DNA from: Beaufortia kweichowensis
Lineage: Eukaryota; Chordata; Actinopteri; Cypriniformes; Gastromyzontidae
Assembly: GCA_019155185.1 (NCBI GenBank)
Contig: CM032795.1
Location: forward strand, 12,751,795-12,815,794
Direction: 5' to 3'
Length of the DNA stretch: 64,000 nt
Of the stretch, positions 50,030 to 60,536 are shown in pieces (position 1 is the stretch's first letter; each line of letters starts with the position of its first letter). The notes under the pieces were generated by a model. The model made no database searches, was not told the origin of the DNA, and saw only the letters and a list, made by a program, of their open reading frames with translations. A program made the position numbers and the translations under genes.

Positions 50030-50467
50030 CCGAAGGGCATAATCGAGAAGTGCCCGCTGCTATTCGAAGGCCGTCTTCCACTCATCCCCTTCGGATCGAA
50101 TTAAGTTGTAAAGCTTCTGAGGGGTCCAGTTTAAGTGAACACGAGAGCTCCACCTAAGATGCTCTATGGAGGGAGAAATAAGAGGCAGAGGGTAAAAACT
50201 TAACAGTGGCTTGATTCAGAACACGGTAGTCTATACAGGGCCGAAGACCTCCGTCTTTTTCCCCACAAAGAAGAAACTGGAAAGTAGAGCGAATAAATCC
50301 TTGTTGCAATGCCTCCTGAATGTAGTCACCCATGGCTTTCTGTTCCGGGGAGGGACAGCGAGTAGATCGCCCTTTAGGAGAGGGGCCCCAGGCAGCAGCT
50401 TTCTCGATGGCGCAGTCCCATGGCCTATGCAGGGAAGTTGTGAGGCTCTCTCCTTACTGAAACACAT
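50030..50467 (-). pseudogene. Reverse transcriptase N-terminal region, degraded
   Basis: Lies between the protease and the YIDD block, where the RT fingers should be. The frame ending at 50467 contains only scrambled traces such as a GKKTEVFGPV stretch, whose +1 frame looks more like the Lys-Asp-Gly-Leu-Arg-Pro motif of RT. I infer several small indels within about 400 bp. Confidence 0.55.
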
Positions 50468-50515
50468 TTACAAAGCGCTTCATACTCGCAGGGAATCACA
50501 CCAATCCAGGGTTGA

Positions 50516-51008
50516 TTAACTGCTCTGGACACTTTCGCTGGGAGGTCTGGAGAGAGGAACAGCAATAGGAGACATAACAAGTGAGGCAGAATTGTCAGGC
50601 TGAATGGGCCTTTCTAAAGGCCAACCGAGAATTCCCCTGTGGTCCAGTCCAATTCGGACGATGCTTTTGGAGCCAGGGGTCGTCCCAATCGAGAGATCCA
50701 CCGAGCTCCCTCTAGCACCCAGAAGGACAACATTTCTGTCCGAGCAGGTTTCCATTCGAGTGGGACATGTGGGGAAAAGAACCTGATTAATCCATGCCCT
50801 AAGGGCTTCCCTAAAATATCTTGCACCGAGACGGGTTGTGCCTGCCGGTGCCTAGGTAACTGGAGCCGTAAGTAGAAGATCTGAAGAGATGAAATTCCCA
50901 GCCGCTTTTGGAATCAATAAGTGCCTTCACTGGAATAGAGATAGTGTCAGAAACAATGGTTAGAGATGTGGCGGTAGCATTATACCTGCTGGCGTGGCTG
51001 AACCGCAC
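50516..51008 (-). pseudogene. Aspartic protease and linker, broken
   Basis: The retroviral-type protease cuts the gag-pol polyprotein. The frame ending at 51008 has IPVKALIDSKSGWEFH. The catalytic motif is normally Asp-Ser/Thr-Gly, and here the Asp-Ser codons (50910-50915) are followed by Lys where Gly is expected, with the following residues out of phase, so a one- or two-base change broke the motif. Downstream pieces ending at 50826 and 50755 lie in different frames and cover the protease-RT linker. Confidence 0.65.
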
Positions 51009-51024
51009 TCACCCGGTAGGAGAG

Positions 51025-51090
51025 AGGCGGGCTGGACAGGCCGTAGGAAATGCCCGGACTCTCCACAATAAATGCACAGCTGATGTGAGA
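51025..51090 (-). pseudogene. Gag zinc knuckle (CCHC), last Cys out of frame
   Basis: The nucleocapsid knuckle of gag binds the element's RNA. The minus strand reads LCIYCGESGHFLRP, giving Cys (51074-51076), Cys (51065-51067) and His (51050-51052) at the correct C-x2-C-x4-H spacing. The fourth ligand should be at 51035-51037 but that codon is GTC (Val). A TGT lies exactly one base away at 51036-51038, so a single-base loss removed the final Cys from the frame. Confidence 0.7.
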
Positions 51091-51668
51091 ATCGCCCTCT
51101 TCTCTGGTTAAATGAAAGCTGTCCACTTGCATGGGCTCGGGGGCTGGAGGGCTCGGTGGAGCGGCGTGCGCTCCTCGGTTGAACCTTGCCGCGGCTGAGA
51201 GGCGCCCGTGATGTAGAGAGAGAGTGCAGAGGAGGAGCGGACTGTTAAACGAACCTCAGCGTTGACAGGCCACGAGTCTTTGGGCTATCGAATCGACTTC
51301 TGAATAAACGTCTCCAACTCCAATGGAATCATCGTGAAATTACCATGTGCATTTTACCTCTCTGCGGACAAGCCTTGCCGATAAGCAGCGAGCAGAGCTG
51401 CTTGATTCCAGCCGCTAAGATTGAAACTAGCATATTTGATCAAGATCGGCCTTGCGAAGTCTACAAGTTGGTCTGCAACAGAAGAGGCAGAGTGATCAAA
51501 GACATTTTAACTAACGAGAAATCCTCCCAGGTGCGAGAGAGCGAAGTTACTGACTCCCAGTAGCCTTGAGCCATACATGGCGCCCGCGTATGGTCATCAG
51601 GCTAATAGCAAAGTCTACCTTGTCCGCTGCGACAGCAGTGCAGATGAGGCTGCCGACTGAAGAATAAA
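51091..51668 (-). pseudogene. Central gag, degraded
   Basis: Between the gag N-terminus and the zinc knuckle there is no open minus-strand frame of useful length. Position and base composition place it in gag (matrix/capsid-like part), but no motif can be read. Confidence 0.55.
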
Positions 51669-51947
51669 TTACATTGAAGAAGCTGAATCCACCGCACTCC
51701 TCCGCAGCTGCTCCGAGAATCGATTAGGCATGGCCATGAGACTGCTGGTGACTGCAGGACTTACGGCTGGGGAGAGTGAACAGGTAGTGCGTTTAAGTGC
51801 CGAGTGAGAGCGAGGAGCACATCCGTGGCTACCTGTGACGCTAGGAGTAGCGGCTTCCATTCTGGAGACCAAAGCACATAAAGTCACAGAGAGACAGGTA
51901 AGAAACAATAACTTTGATAATCCAACTTCTTCTCGAAGAGAGTCCAT
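51669..51947 (-). pseudogene. Gag N-terminus (start codon preserved)
   Basis: The ATG at 51947 is the first after the 5' LTR, only 16 nt inside it, and opens 92 codons starting MDSLREEVG. No catalytic motif is expected in this part of gag. The start is chosen for its position at the leader and because the frame opens directly there. The frame stops at 51669, well short of the knuckle, so gag is truncated as read. Confidence 0.65.
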
Positions 51948-51963
51948 AATGGGTCAGGTATAC
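51948..51963 (-). other. Leader with self-primer binding site
   Basis: Just 16 nt lie between the 5' LTR and the gag ATG. They lack the TGG that begins a tRNA primer-binding site. The plus strand at 51953-51961 reads GTCAGGTAT, the exact reverse complement of LTR sequence at 52130-52138, which would be the 5' end of the transcript. This suggests priming by the RNA's own 5' end. Confidence 0.6.
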
Positions 51964-52357
51964 TGTTACGGTGCTGGGTGGAAGATAACAGGACAACCAG
52001 AATTAGCGGTATCAAACTTCTTTACTGATTCTTCAACTCAGAGAAATTCCAGATATATCAAACATACAAGGTTTTCAGATCACAGAATATATTAACCCAC
52101 GCACCCACAAGACTGGCCGGAAAACAACAATACCTGACAAAGATGAACTCAAAAGACAGACCTTAAATAATACAACCAATGACCAATAGTGATATAAAAC
52201 AGGTGCGGGTGATAGTAACTAAACAGGATTACTAACGGTGACCAGGTGTGCGAGTGCAGTGCATGATGGGTGTTGAAGTCCATTTTAAAACTCAGGAGAT
52301 CGGGAACGAATGACGTGATGGGGGGAATCCGATGCTGAAGGCATCGGCTCCGTGACA
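51964..52357 (-). repeat. 5' LTR of the Gypsy element (promoter side)
   Basis: 394 bp, nearly identical to the 3' LTR: differences cluster at 52000-52007, near 52110-52120 and near 52302-52332, about twelve in all. In element orientation it contains two CCAAT boxes in reverse (52176-52187), then TATTTAA (52163-52169), the inferred start at about 52138, and AGTAAA near 52018, a known variant poly(A) signal. Confidence 0.9.
52163..52169 (-). promoter_or_regulatory. TATA-like box of the LTR promoter
   Basis: TATTTAA on the minus strand, 31 nt upstream of the point where GTCAGGTAT begins, with two inverted CCAAT boxes 7-24 bp further upstream. This spacing suits a Pol II core promoter. Confidence 0.5.
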
Positions 52358-52362
52358 GTCAT
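52358..52362. repeat. Target-site duplication of the LTR element, right
   Basis: GTCAT against GTCAC at 47227-47231; one transition difference. Confidence 0.6.
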
Positions 52363-52572
52363 GAACATTTATAATGAATTTGTTGACAGGTGGTCATATT
52401 TAAGTTTAAAAATACCTGCGGTTTCGACTATCGTATGTGACCTCCAACATGGGAAAGGGGTTGTTTTTCTGTCAGACAAAAGCTCCATTTAGGTCCAATG
52501 TCCCAGCTGTGATTGGACCATTTGAAAAAGGAAATGGATTTAATTGGCTCAGTGACACTCAATGCACCAGAG

Positions 52573-52573
<1 letters not shown>

Positions 52574-52660
<87 letters not shown>
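52574..52660. repeat. (CT)n microsatellite, about 87 bp
   Basis: Perfect CT run about 220 bp outside the LTR element. Confidence 0.95.
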
Positions 52661-52663
<3 letters not shown>

Positions 52664-54450
52664 TAATTAGCTCAGTTTAATGTCTGTTTTTCCACTCAGA
52701 TCACATTGGTTAAAATGTCAAATGCCATAAAAAAATTTCTTCCATAGACGGGACAAAAGGAAAAATTACCATATAAAAATATCATAACTGGAACATTAGA
52801 TGTTCATGCTGTTGACCTTTGGATATTTAGAGTTCCTTCAGGGATTTATATGTGTGAGAGAGGAAAAGTTAGATTGTGTTTTTCTCTTGTACGTATGCCA
52901 TTACATTTTATACTAGTAATACAATAAAAAGAAAAATATAGCATTTAAACTCACACACCACAGAAAAACACACTGTTTCCATCTCAAACTGATCAGAAGG
53001 GTATATCTGATATCTGCTGCTCATGATTAGGATTTCACATACACAAACACACAATGCTCTTATGGTTTTTATAATTTTAAGATTTAGTTTGATCACAGAA
53101 GTTATCAAAGAAGATGAAGCTCATAACACAACCCAGCTTATAATCGAAATCTTAATGTTTAGTAAATGTTAATGTTCAGTTATCTTAATAAAATACAAAG
53201 AAGTGAAGGACATAAAGGGTGTGTATGTGTGTAGTTGGTTCAGTGACAATTAAATTGTAGAATTTTATCTCACAGTGTAGGAAAAACTGATTAACAACGT
53301 CTAAAACAAAATGTTAAACTGCCATAAGGATTAAATGAGGTATTGGTTAGAGTCAATGGAAAGTCCTTGTAATAGTACCAATGTGAATGTGAATGTGAAG
53401 AAAAAAGAACCGTATAAGAGGACATTCACAAAACTCATCACTACAAATAAATCATAATGTAGAATTATCACATTGATGTCAGATTTGGGTCATTTTTATG
53501 ATAGATTCAGTTAAGTCTAGAGAAGTAAACAGACATAAAGTACATTACATCTATGAGAAACCCTCATTATACCAATGGCAGGCGGTTGTACTTGAAAAAT
53601 GACTCTAAAACTGTTAATTTTCATGGTATAGTCCTAAAAATAAATGCATTTAGAGAGGCATTTAGAGGAAGATGAAGTGCGTCTTGGTGCTTCTTCCTAA
53701 AATTGTCTTCCTTATTATATAATTAAATCTATTTCCATATGTAAAAAAAATTTAATCATCATTGATTTCTACTGATTGTTTCATTTGCATGTTAGTACAA
53801 TATAGATGGTGTTTTATTTTTTTATCTTTCCAGCTGATAACATTGTTACAGGTACTTTGAGACATGCAACATTAAACAAATTATGTTAAATAATTACTAC
53901 TTACCTTACAGACTTACCTTGTTTTAACCAAACACTCTGCATTACTCTCGCACAACACGAAAGCCTTAGATGGATTGACCTACATCAGAACACAAGAAAA
54001 GAGATTATCCTAAGATTATGATTAAACCGTCTGTGGCCTAATTGTTTTCTGCCAATTATAATTTGACACAAACCTACAATTGTCCAAACAAATCAACAAT
54101 GCTCCATTCGAGTTCATATATATATTTATCCACCAAAAGGTATAAACAGACAGTAAAGAAAACCAGACTAACTAAAAATTATCTTAGCCCCTTGTTTTTG
54201 AGTAGATAGTTTGTATTTCAACATTTACAAGTTTCCAGAAGTACAGACTGTTTACATTGAGTCTTGACAGTCCAGACATACTGTCAAATTAAAGTGTGTG
54301 TCACTTAAGTAATGCTTCTCAAGTGACTCATCCACCAGACATTTGTTTGTGCAAAACATACATCATCATTAACCCTTGTTAAATCACTCCTGTGTTTACT
54401 AAACAAATAAGTTAACCAGTGTTTTTATTTTACAGCTGTCCATCTGTACA
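52661..54450. other. AT-rich non-coding stretch, no gene seen
   Basis: No supported gene or repeat border. A short GTGAAT repeat occurs near 53384. Confidence 0.5.
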
Positions 54451-54720
54451 ACAAAAGTGCACCCAAAATTCTGTCATGTTTGCTCACCATCATCTAGTTT
54501 CAGACAAATGTTTTATTCTTGGAACACAAACTACACCATGTTATCTTATATGGTACTTAAAATGGCGAAGCTTGAAAAAACATATACATTCATCAATAAA
54601 GAAATCCAAATGACTCCCGTGGGAGTCTTCTCTCAATGTGTAAATGTCTGTGACTTGACAAAGTGACACGTTTGTAAGAGAAAACATTTTGAGAAATGAG
54701 ATCTGACATATCAATGTGCT
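54451..54720. repeat. Decayed cyprinid dispersed repeat
   Basis: GCACCCAAAATTCTGTCATG and TTGCTCACCATCATCTAG (54461-54502) resemble the arm of the hairpin MITE family. Then AAATCCAAATGACTCCCGTG (54603) and GACACGTTTGTAAGAGAAAA (54666) match a companion cyprinid repeat that I recognise. Strongly diverged, no clear ends. Confidence 0.35.
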
Positions 54721-57700
54721 ATCATATTTGAGTTATTGTACCCTGGCATTGAAATGCAATACACAAACACATACAGACTAGCAGACATTTACAAGGATTC
54801 TTAGTGGTCTGAATTTAAAAGAGAAATCAGACCAGATGGTAATGTGCTGCGATATCAGACGAATAGATGCTTTCATCTTAACTCTGGCTTTAATCCACGG
54901 GTGTGAAAATGTGTCCAGCATGTGTGATTGTGTGTGACTGTGTGTTTACTTGTGGGCATCTAATGCAGTAGGCATGACTGGTTAAAAGTGTGCTAATTAT
55001 CTTTTATGTTTGCCATATGTCTTTGGCCATTTGTGTGCGTGTGGTCTACAAATCAAGCAAAACGATATATGTTTGTGCATGCTCTGTGTTAGATCACCTT
55101 TAAAATCCTCTGTTTTACAGGCAGGCTTTTAGGAGTCAACAAAGGATTCTGGATGTTATTTAACCAGACACAGCCAGATCAGGCGGTAAAAGCTGAAAAA
55201 AGAGAGAAAGGAAGAGAAAGAGATTCACTAGAGAATCTTGGCAGAATGGCTCGGTAGTCTACAGTTAATAAGCCACCATGGGAGTTACAGGAAAAGGCTC
55301 ATGGACTCCCACACACCAACACACACACATTTATATGTAGACCAAGTAAGCTGAACATAGGAAAAGATACCTGGTAACGCTTCTTAGAGAAGTGCAATGA
55401 GGTAAAGTGTTACGGAGAGGGCTTCCAGAATAAAATATAATAATTTCAACAGCTATTGGATTGCCTATAATATTTTACTAATAACTAAATCTGCGGGTTT
55501 TCTCCTCCCACTCCCCAAACACACACTCCATCTGCTCGTATGCTGTCTAATTAGGGAGCAGTTCATTTAACTGATGAAAGGGGAGGCAGCTCCTAAACAT
55601 CAGACCGCAGTCCCAGTGAAGAATCCAAAGCCTCTGGGGTTTCAGACTATTAACAACACAAACTGGTGCTTTACATCGCTTCTTTAGTGGTGGCCATTAC
55701 ATCTTTATACATCACATTGATGGGTTTTGTCACGATAGCTTCCTTCTGATTAAGGACACATCTGATATTAGTGTGTTGCTCTGAAAAGTATTGCGATTGC
55801 AGGTATTACAGTTGTGAACTGTGCTGTTGGTTTGGTTTCTCTGTCTCGCACACATTACTGTACATGCACCTTTTAAGCATATGAAAATATGTATCATATG
55901 CATCATTTTTGTAATATTGCTATGGCTCCAATAGTTTGATCCAATTGACACCAATTGTTTTTACAGTTTGTAATGTAAAATCAATATCTTAATGCATTGT
56001 TCTTTCATGTATTATGACTCTGAGATGTCGACAGTATTTGGACAGATGATTGCCCTGACAAACAGAACCTGATTCAAACCATGATTCTTTAAGCACCTTA
56101 TGAAGTTTATCACTCTTTGCCAAAGTAGTATCACATAATGACATGCATATTTCTCACATCTTTTTGTGTCTGCTAATTTTCTCATTGGTATATAATGATT
56201 TAGATTTGACTTTTTTCTCTATTTTGTGCAGAATGTTTTCTGCAAAGTTGCTAAAATGTACACTGTGACTGCACAATACTACATATTAGTATATTAAACG
56301 TAATTTCAATAATAGTATATATAGTTAACATAGTATAATATAACATATAATTATTAAAGTATATTAAAGGTTTATCACACATTATACCTTCATAGGATTA
56401 AGATAAACAAATAGTATTTAAAAATAGTATTTCAATTATTAATAAAAACTAGATGCAATCAATGACTTTGGCACATAAAAGTAATAAATTAACAGTTTTA
56501 GCAGATTATGTTGTGTAAAGCACACAGCCCTCTTTCTTAACCACACATTAGGCAAGTATTTAATGATAAATTAATCAAAGCAATGGAGCAAACAGTCGAT
56601 ATATGTCTGGGTCAGGGCAGGCTGATATTGACAACATCCTTTCCTCAGTAATTACTTTTCCAGTTCGTTAAAGACCAGCATTTTAGCGTGAATGGCTGAA
56701 GCCGATAAGAGTGAAGTCGCACATGCCGATTGAAGCCTGAGCATTCTCTCCTTTAATTAAAGGGCAATAAACCTGATACATTTATCTTGTCCTGATTCCA
56801 ATTCTTAGCTGGAGTAGATGTTTATCATGTGCTGGTCAGATACTCTTAATCAGTAAGGCAAAAATTTGAATTCTGTTGTTATGATTATGACAGCTTTAAG
56901 CCAAAACACAAATTTCCTTTTCAGCATTTTTGTAACAGACAAAACAGCCACAAAACTCGTATGTTGTTGTTGGAGTTGATGAATAGCTTTACTTGAGTAC
57001 AAAATAATGACGGACGTTTATCAGAATCAAAGGCTCAGAGGGAACCTTTATCATGCAGGTGGTCTAGTTAATGGATGGAGTGATAGTGTGTTTTGATATG
57101 TAATGAGCTGTTTCCGGTTCATGGTGAGGTCGAAATGCAGTAATATCAACAGGGAGTAAAAATGATAAGAAAATAAAGCTTTATATTAGTATACAGGGAT
57201 AAAGAAACAGAATTAGACTGTGTCTTTGTGCCCATAAAATACAACACCAGAGTTATTATCAAGAAATTATATAAAGATATTACGGAACCTAATTAAATTG
57301 GGAACAGACAAATTACTCAATAACACTTGACATTATAATTTCATTCAGCAACATTAAACATTCGAAAAGTCTGCATGGTTTTTCAATAACAACAGAGACT
57401 GGTAGGTAATCCTAAACAAATAATAGATATGCAAAATCTGTTGAGAGGATATTCAGCTCTGCCAGGGCTCGTAAAGCGGATCCAAAAAGGTCTTAGTGAA
57501 AGAGAGCAGCCAGGCTCTGGATGAGAGAGTGAACGGCTCGGATGGTTCCAGGCTTTTGTGTGTGGTCTAAATCACAAGGCCCTTGAGACTCACCCCTCCT
57601 CCGCTGCCCTCTCTCCCCATCCATTGCATGTTTACATGCTCACTTTCTCTTCCATCGCTTCCTCTTCTTTTCTAATGTGCTACAGGTGGGCCTGATCACA

Positions 57701-58659
57701 AACAGGCACTACTGAGGGCAACTAACGGGACCCCGCTAACCTTTCTGGAGGTTGTTAACAGATATAGGGGCTCGGGGAGAGCCATTATGTGTGTGTGGTC
57801 TCAGCGTATGTTAGTGTTAACCGAAACATGGCTTGCTGATTTTAAGCATCACAATGTAGAAATTTTTTAATTTTTATTGTTACATAAAATTTTTAATACT
57901 GTCACCCTATAAAACCTTTATGATTTTTTCTTTAGTGGGTTTAATTTAAGTTTGAAGTCCCATAAAGGTATGTAAATGAAGACATACACTTTCATCTTTG
58001 GGTGTAATAACAAACATTTAAAGTCAAATTTTATCATTTTAAAGTATGGATTTATTTAAGAGTTATAGCCAAGTGTCCATGCCAAATTATGGATGTGTTT
58101 TACAAGTCATAAAAAATAATGACTATAGGTTATAATTTAGGTTATAAAGAGATTATATTATGACGTTAAATGTTATGAAAATGGCATTTGCGTTATAAAG
58201 GTAACAAAAGGTTATAAAGATACTACTGAAATTATGACAGATATGAAAATGCCACATCAGTAGTTTAGAAAGTGCTCTGCAAGTTGTAAACTGTGTTGCC
58301 CATAAATAATTTAAATCGGTAAAAATAGATAAGACGTACTTTAGTTGCCATCACAGACACATTTTCTTTTTACCATTATTCAGCAGTTTTAGCTTCCCCT
58401 TGGTTAGTGTTGTCCCTTATTGGCCGTGGTCCAGGTTGCTCTTCACCTGATTGTTGATTGGATCAGATTTCACAGTGACCTGTAATTGGCCAAGAGACTG
58501 TTTGACAAAAGAGGCTTGTAATAGCAGTGTAAACACAGAGCAAGAACCAGCTTGATTCAACTGACACACATGTTGCCAGGCAATGGGAACATTAGGGACA
58601 TCATATCTCTCTAGTGTGTTTGTTGCATGTTTTTAAGTGTATATCTTAGAATATACACT
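54721..58659. other. Long non-coding stretch, no gene seen
   Basis: Contains a possible regulatory block at 56590-56830 and a stretch of TTATAAAGG-like words at 58124-58222. 57600-57780 has a strong pyrimidine tract with CTACAG|GTGGGC but no matching donor. No gene supported. Confidence 0.45.
56590..56830. promoter_or_regulatory. Possible conserved non-coding element
   Basis: Complex sequence without repeats in an AT-rich setting. It includes TAATTA/ATTAAT homeodomain-type words (CAGTAATTAC, CTCCTTTAATTAAAGGGC) and a perfect palindrome CTTTAATTAAAG at about 56750. Conservation cannot be tested here. Confidence 0.2.
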
Positions 58660-58896
58660 AGGGATGAGAACCAGAGGGGCGTAAGTGACATTTTGGGAAT
58701 TCAAGTATAAAATTCAAGAATACAGATGAATCAATTCAGAGTTATTCATTACAAGCCAAAAAACGTAAACAGTAAACCTATTAAATCAATTGGTGCCAAC
58801 TATGATAAAGTCAGATCACAAACTATGGTATTTTTTGTTCTGGGCCTACTGTAAAGTAGGTTAAATGTCACTTACACCCCTCTGGTTCTCACCCCT
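58660..58896. mobile_element. MITE with 34-bp terminal inverted repeats
   Basis: The left end reads AGGGATGAGAACCAGAGG then GGCGTAAGTGACATTT. The right end on the minus strand reads AGGGGTGAGAACCAGAGG then GGTGTAAGTGACATTT: two mismatches in 34. The 237-bp interior is AT-rich and non-coding. I found no clean target duplication and cannot assign a superfamily. Confidence 0.7.
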
Positions 58897-59529
58897 CAGT
58901 ATGAACTATGTATGTAATCTGCATCTCAAAGACAGTTCTATAACAAAAACATCAATAAAAATGTTTTGATAAGACATATAACACAATGATTATGCAATGA
59001 TTAGACAATTATTATGTAATCACATAATTCAAATAATTTCAGTATAAACATTAGTATCTGGTGATGATGTTAAAATATGGTAATTGTGGTTTTATGAGCC
59101 TGTGTGAAGTTTTAATTTTATGACTTTCTCAGGGTGCAATTAAGCACATCCTTATCTGCCACCATATGTGTCAAGAGCCTGAAAAACTGGTCTTACCTTA
59201 TAACCTACTGCAACAGAGTTGCTTTATCACAGGAATGTAAACACTTGTGTTCTCAGGAAGAGCAGGTTTGTAACACTGTACGTCTGTGTCTGTTTACTTA
59301 CAGCAAGCTTTCGGTCATAATGCTAGAAAGGACATTAAATGATTAGTAGAAAAAGTATAGCAATTCAACAACCAAAGACAGGAAAGACAGTTAAGAATAT
59401 ACTATGAAACATGGTAAGACTGAAAACAAAAGATAGATGTGTTTGGGCGACGGTTTTTAGTGGTGGATGAGGTCTTTTTAATTTTTTATGTTTAACATCA
59501 GCTGCCTAAGTTTGCCGATAATGGTCAGG
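58897..59529. other. Non-coding stretch, no gene seen
   Basis: AT-rich. A 70-codon frame at 59134-59346 lacks domain or splice support. Confidence 0.45.
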
Positions 59530-59543
59530 GTTGCCACGGCAAC
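59530..59543. promoter_or_regulatory. RFX X-box in a CpG-containing block
   Basis: GTTGCCACGGCAAC has perfect GTTGCC/GGCAAC half-sites with a 2-bp spacer, a textbook X-box for RFX transcription factors. It is followed by CACCGGAA (ETS-like, 59542-59549) and GGTCACGTAG at about 59570. The clustering of CpG-containing sites in CpG-poor DNA suggests an enhancer or distal promoter. Confidence 0.5.
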
Positions 59544-60500
59544 ACCGGAATAAAGGGAAGTATCTTACGGGTCACGTAGGGTGTTGCTTCCTGTGTGTCT
59601 TGAAGACGACGGACACACACACAGAGAAAAGATGATCTCAGTCTTTCCGGCACATTTACAGAGACCCTTAATAGCCCAAACCCATTTAATACTTTCTACA
59701 GACAAGTGCTGCTAGCCATATAAAGCTGTCCAGATGTGTGAGACATATTTTAATGAGCTTGACATACAAATAAGGCTGGAAATAAAAGCTGTTCTACTCT
59801 TCAAATCTGAAAAAAACATACTTAAGAACTATAAAGCATATACTTGGTTTTCTTCAGTAAAAAACACATGCCACGCAATATGCTATTATATTGATCAAGA
59901 GGAAAAACTCTTTATTTAGCCATGAATTTCACATTGTGAAAAAATCACTTGTACAAAATAATGTTAACCGCTGTGGTTGAGATAAAATAACAATACAATA
60001 ATATAATACGACAAATATAGAAATGAAAAAAAAAGAAAAGACATTCACAAAAACAACAGTACAGCCAACATTGACAGTGTTTTAGCAATGCTTCTGTTTG
60101 TGAAGGCATACAGCGTTTACGAGTTCTCAATGCACATGGGCCTGTGAGTCACCTCTGAATTAATCGTTCACTTGAACGGCGGAGAGAGGCAAGGAGGGCA
60201 AGGGAGTTAAAGGGCGAGGAAGAGAAAAACAAAACACTTGACTACTACCAGTTGAAATGAAGAGGGGCAGTGATTGTTGACCATCGCTGTGGCAACTGTG
60301 GCAATGGGCAGAACAGTGTTTTGTGATTGGCTGGAGGTCAGTGTGTGCAGTTCTTTGTGAAGAAGTATTCTGGGGGATGGGGGTCAGGGATGGAGGTGGT
60401 GTAAGACCCCTAAGGGCTAAAAGAGAACCAAGTAAGCAAGAATTTCCTGAAACTACTTCAGTGAGGGGTTTACATTCCTCACACAACCCCCCAGCACAGT

Positions 60501-60536
<36 letters not shown>

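Larger units (their letters stand above)
47232..52357 (-). mobile_element. Ty3/Gypsy LTR retrotransposon, chromovirus (Tf1/sushi-like)
   Basis: A complete 5126-bp element on the minus strand. Both LTRs are 394 bp with TG...CA ends, flanked by a 5-bp near-perfect target duplication. Reading right to left, I see gag with a CCHC knuckle, aspartic protease, RT, RNase H, integrase and a chromodomain-like tail; the RT-RNase H-integrase order marks Ty3/Gypsy and not Ty1/Copia, and the chromodomain points to chromoviruses. No env-like frame is present. G+C content is clearly higher than in the flanks. LTRs differ at about a dozen sites (about 97% identical by eye), yet the pol pieces are spread over all three frames, so the copy cannot make intact proteins as read. 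It looks dead or mobilisable only in trans, unless the frameshifts are assembly errors. Confidence 0.9.

Noticed and set aside
57660..57790. Possible exon after CTACAG at 57685
   Set aside because: The acceptor tract is strong but no good donor or long open frame follows.
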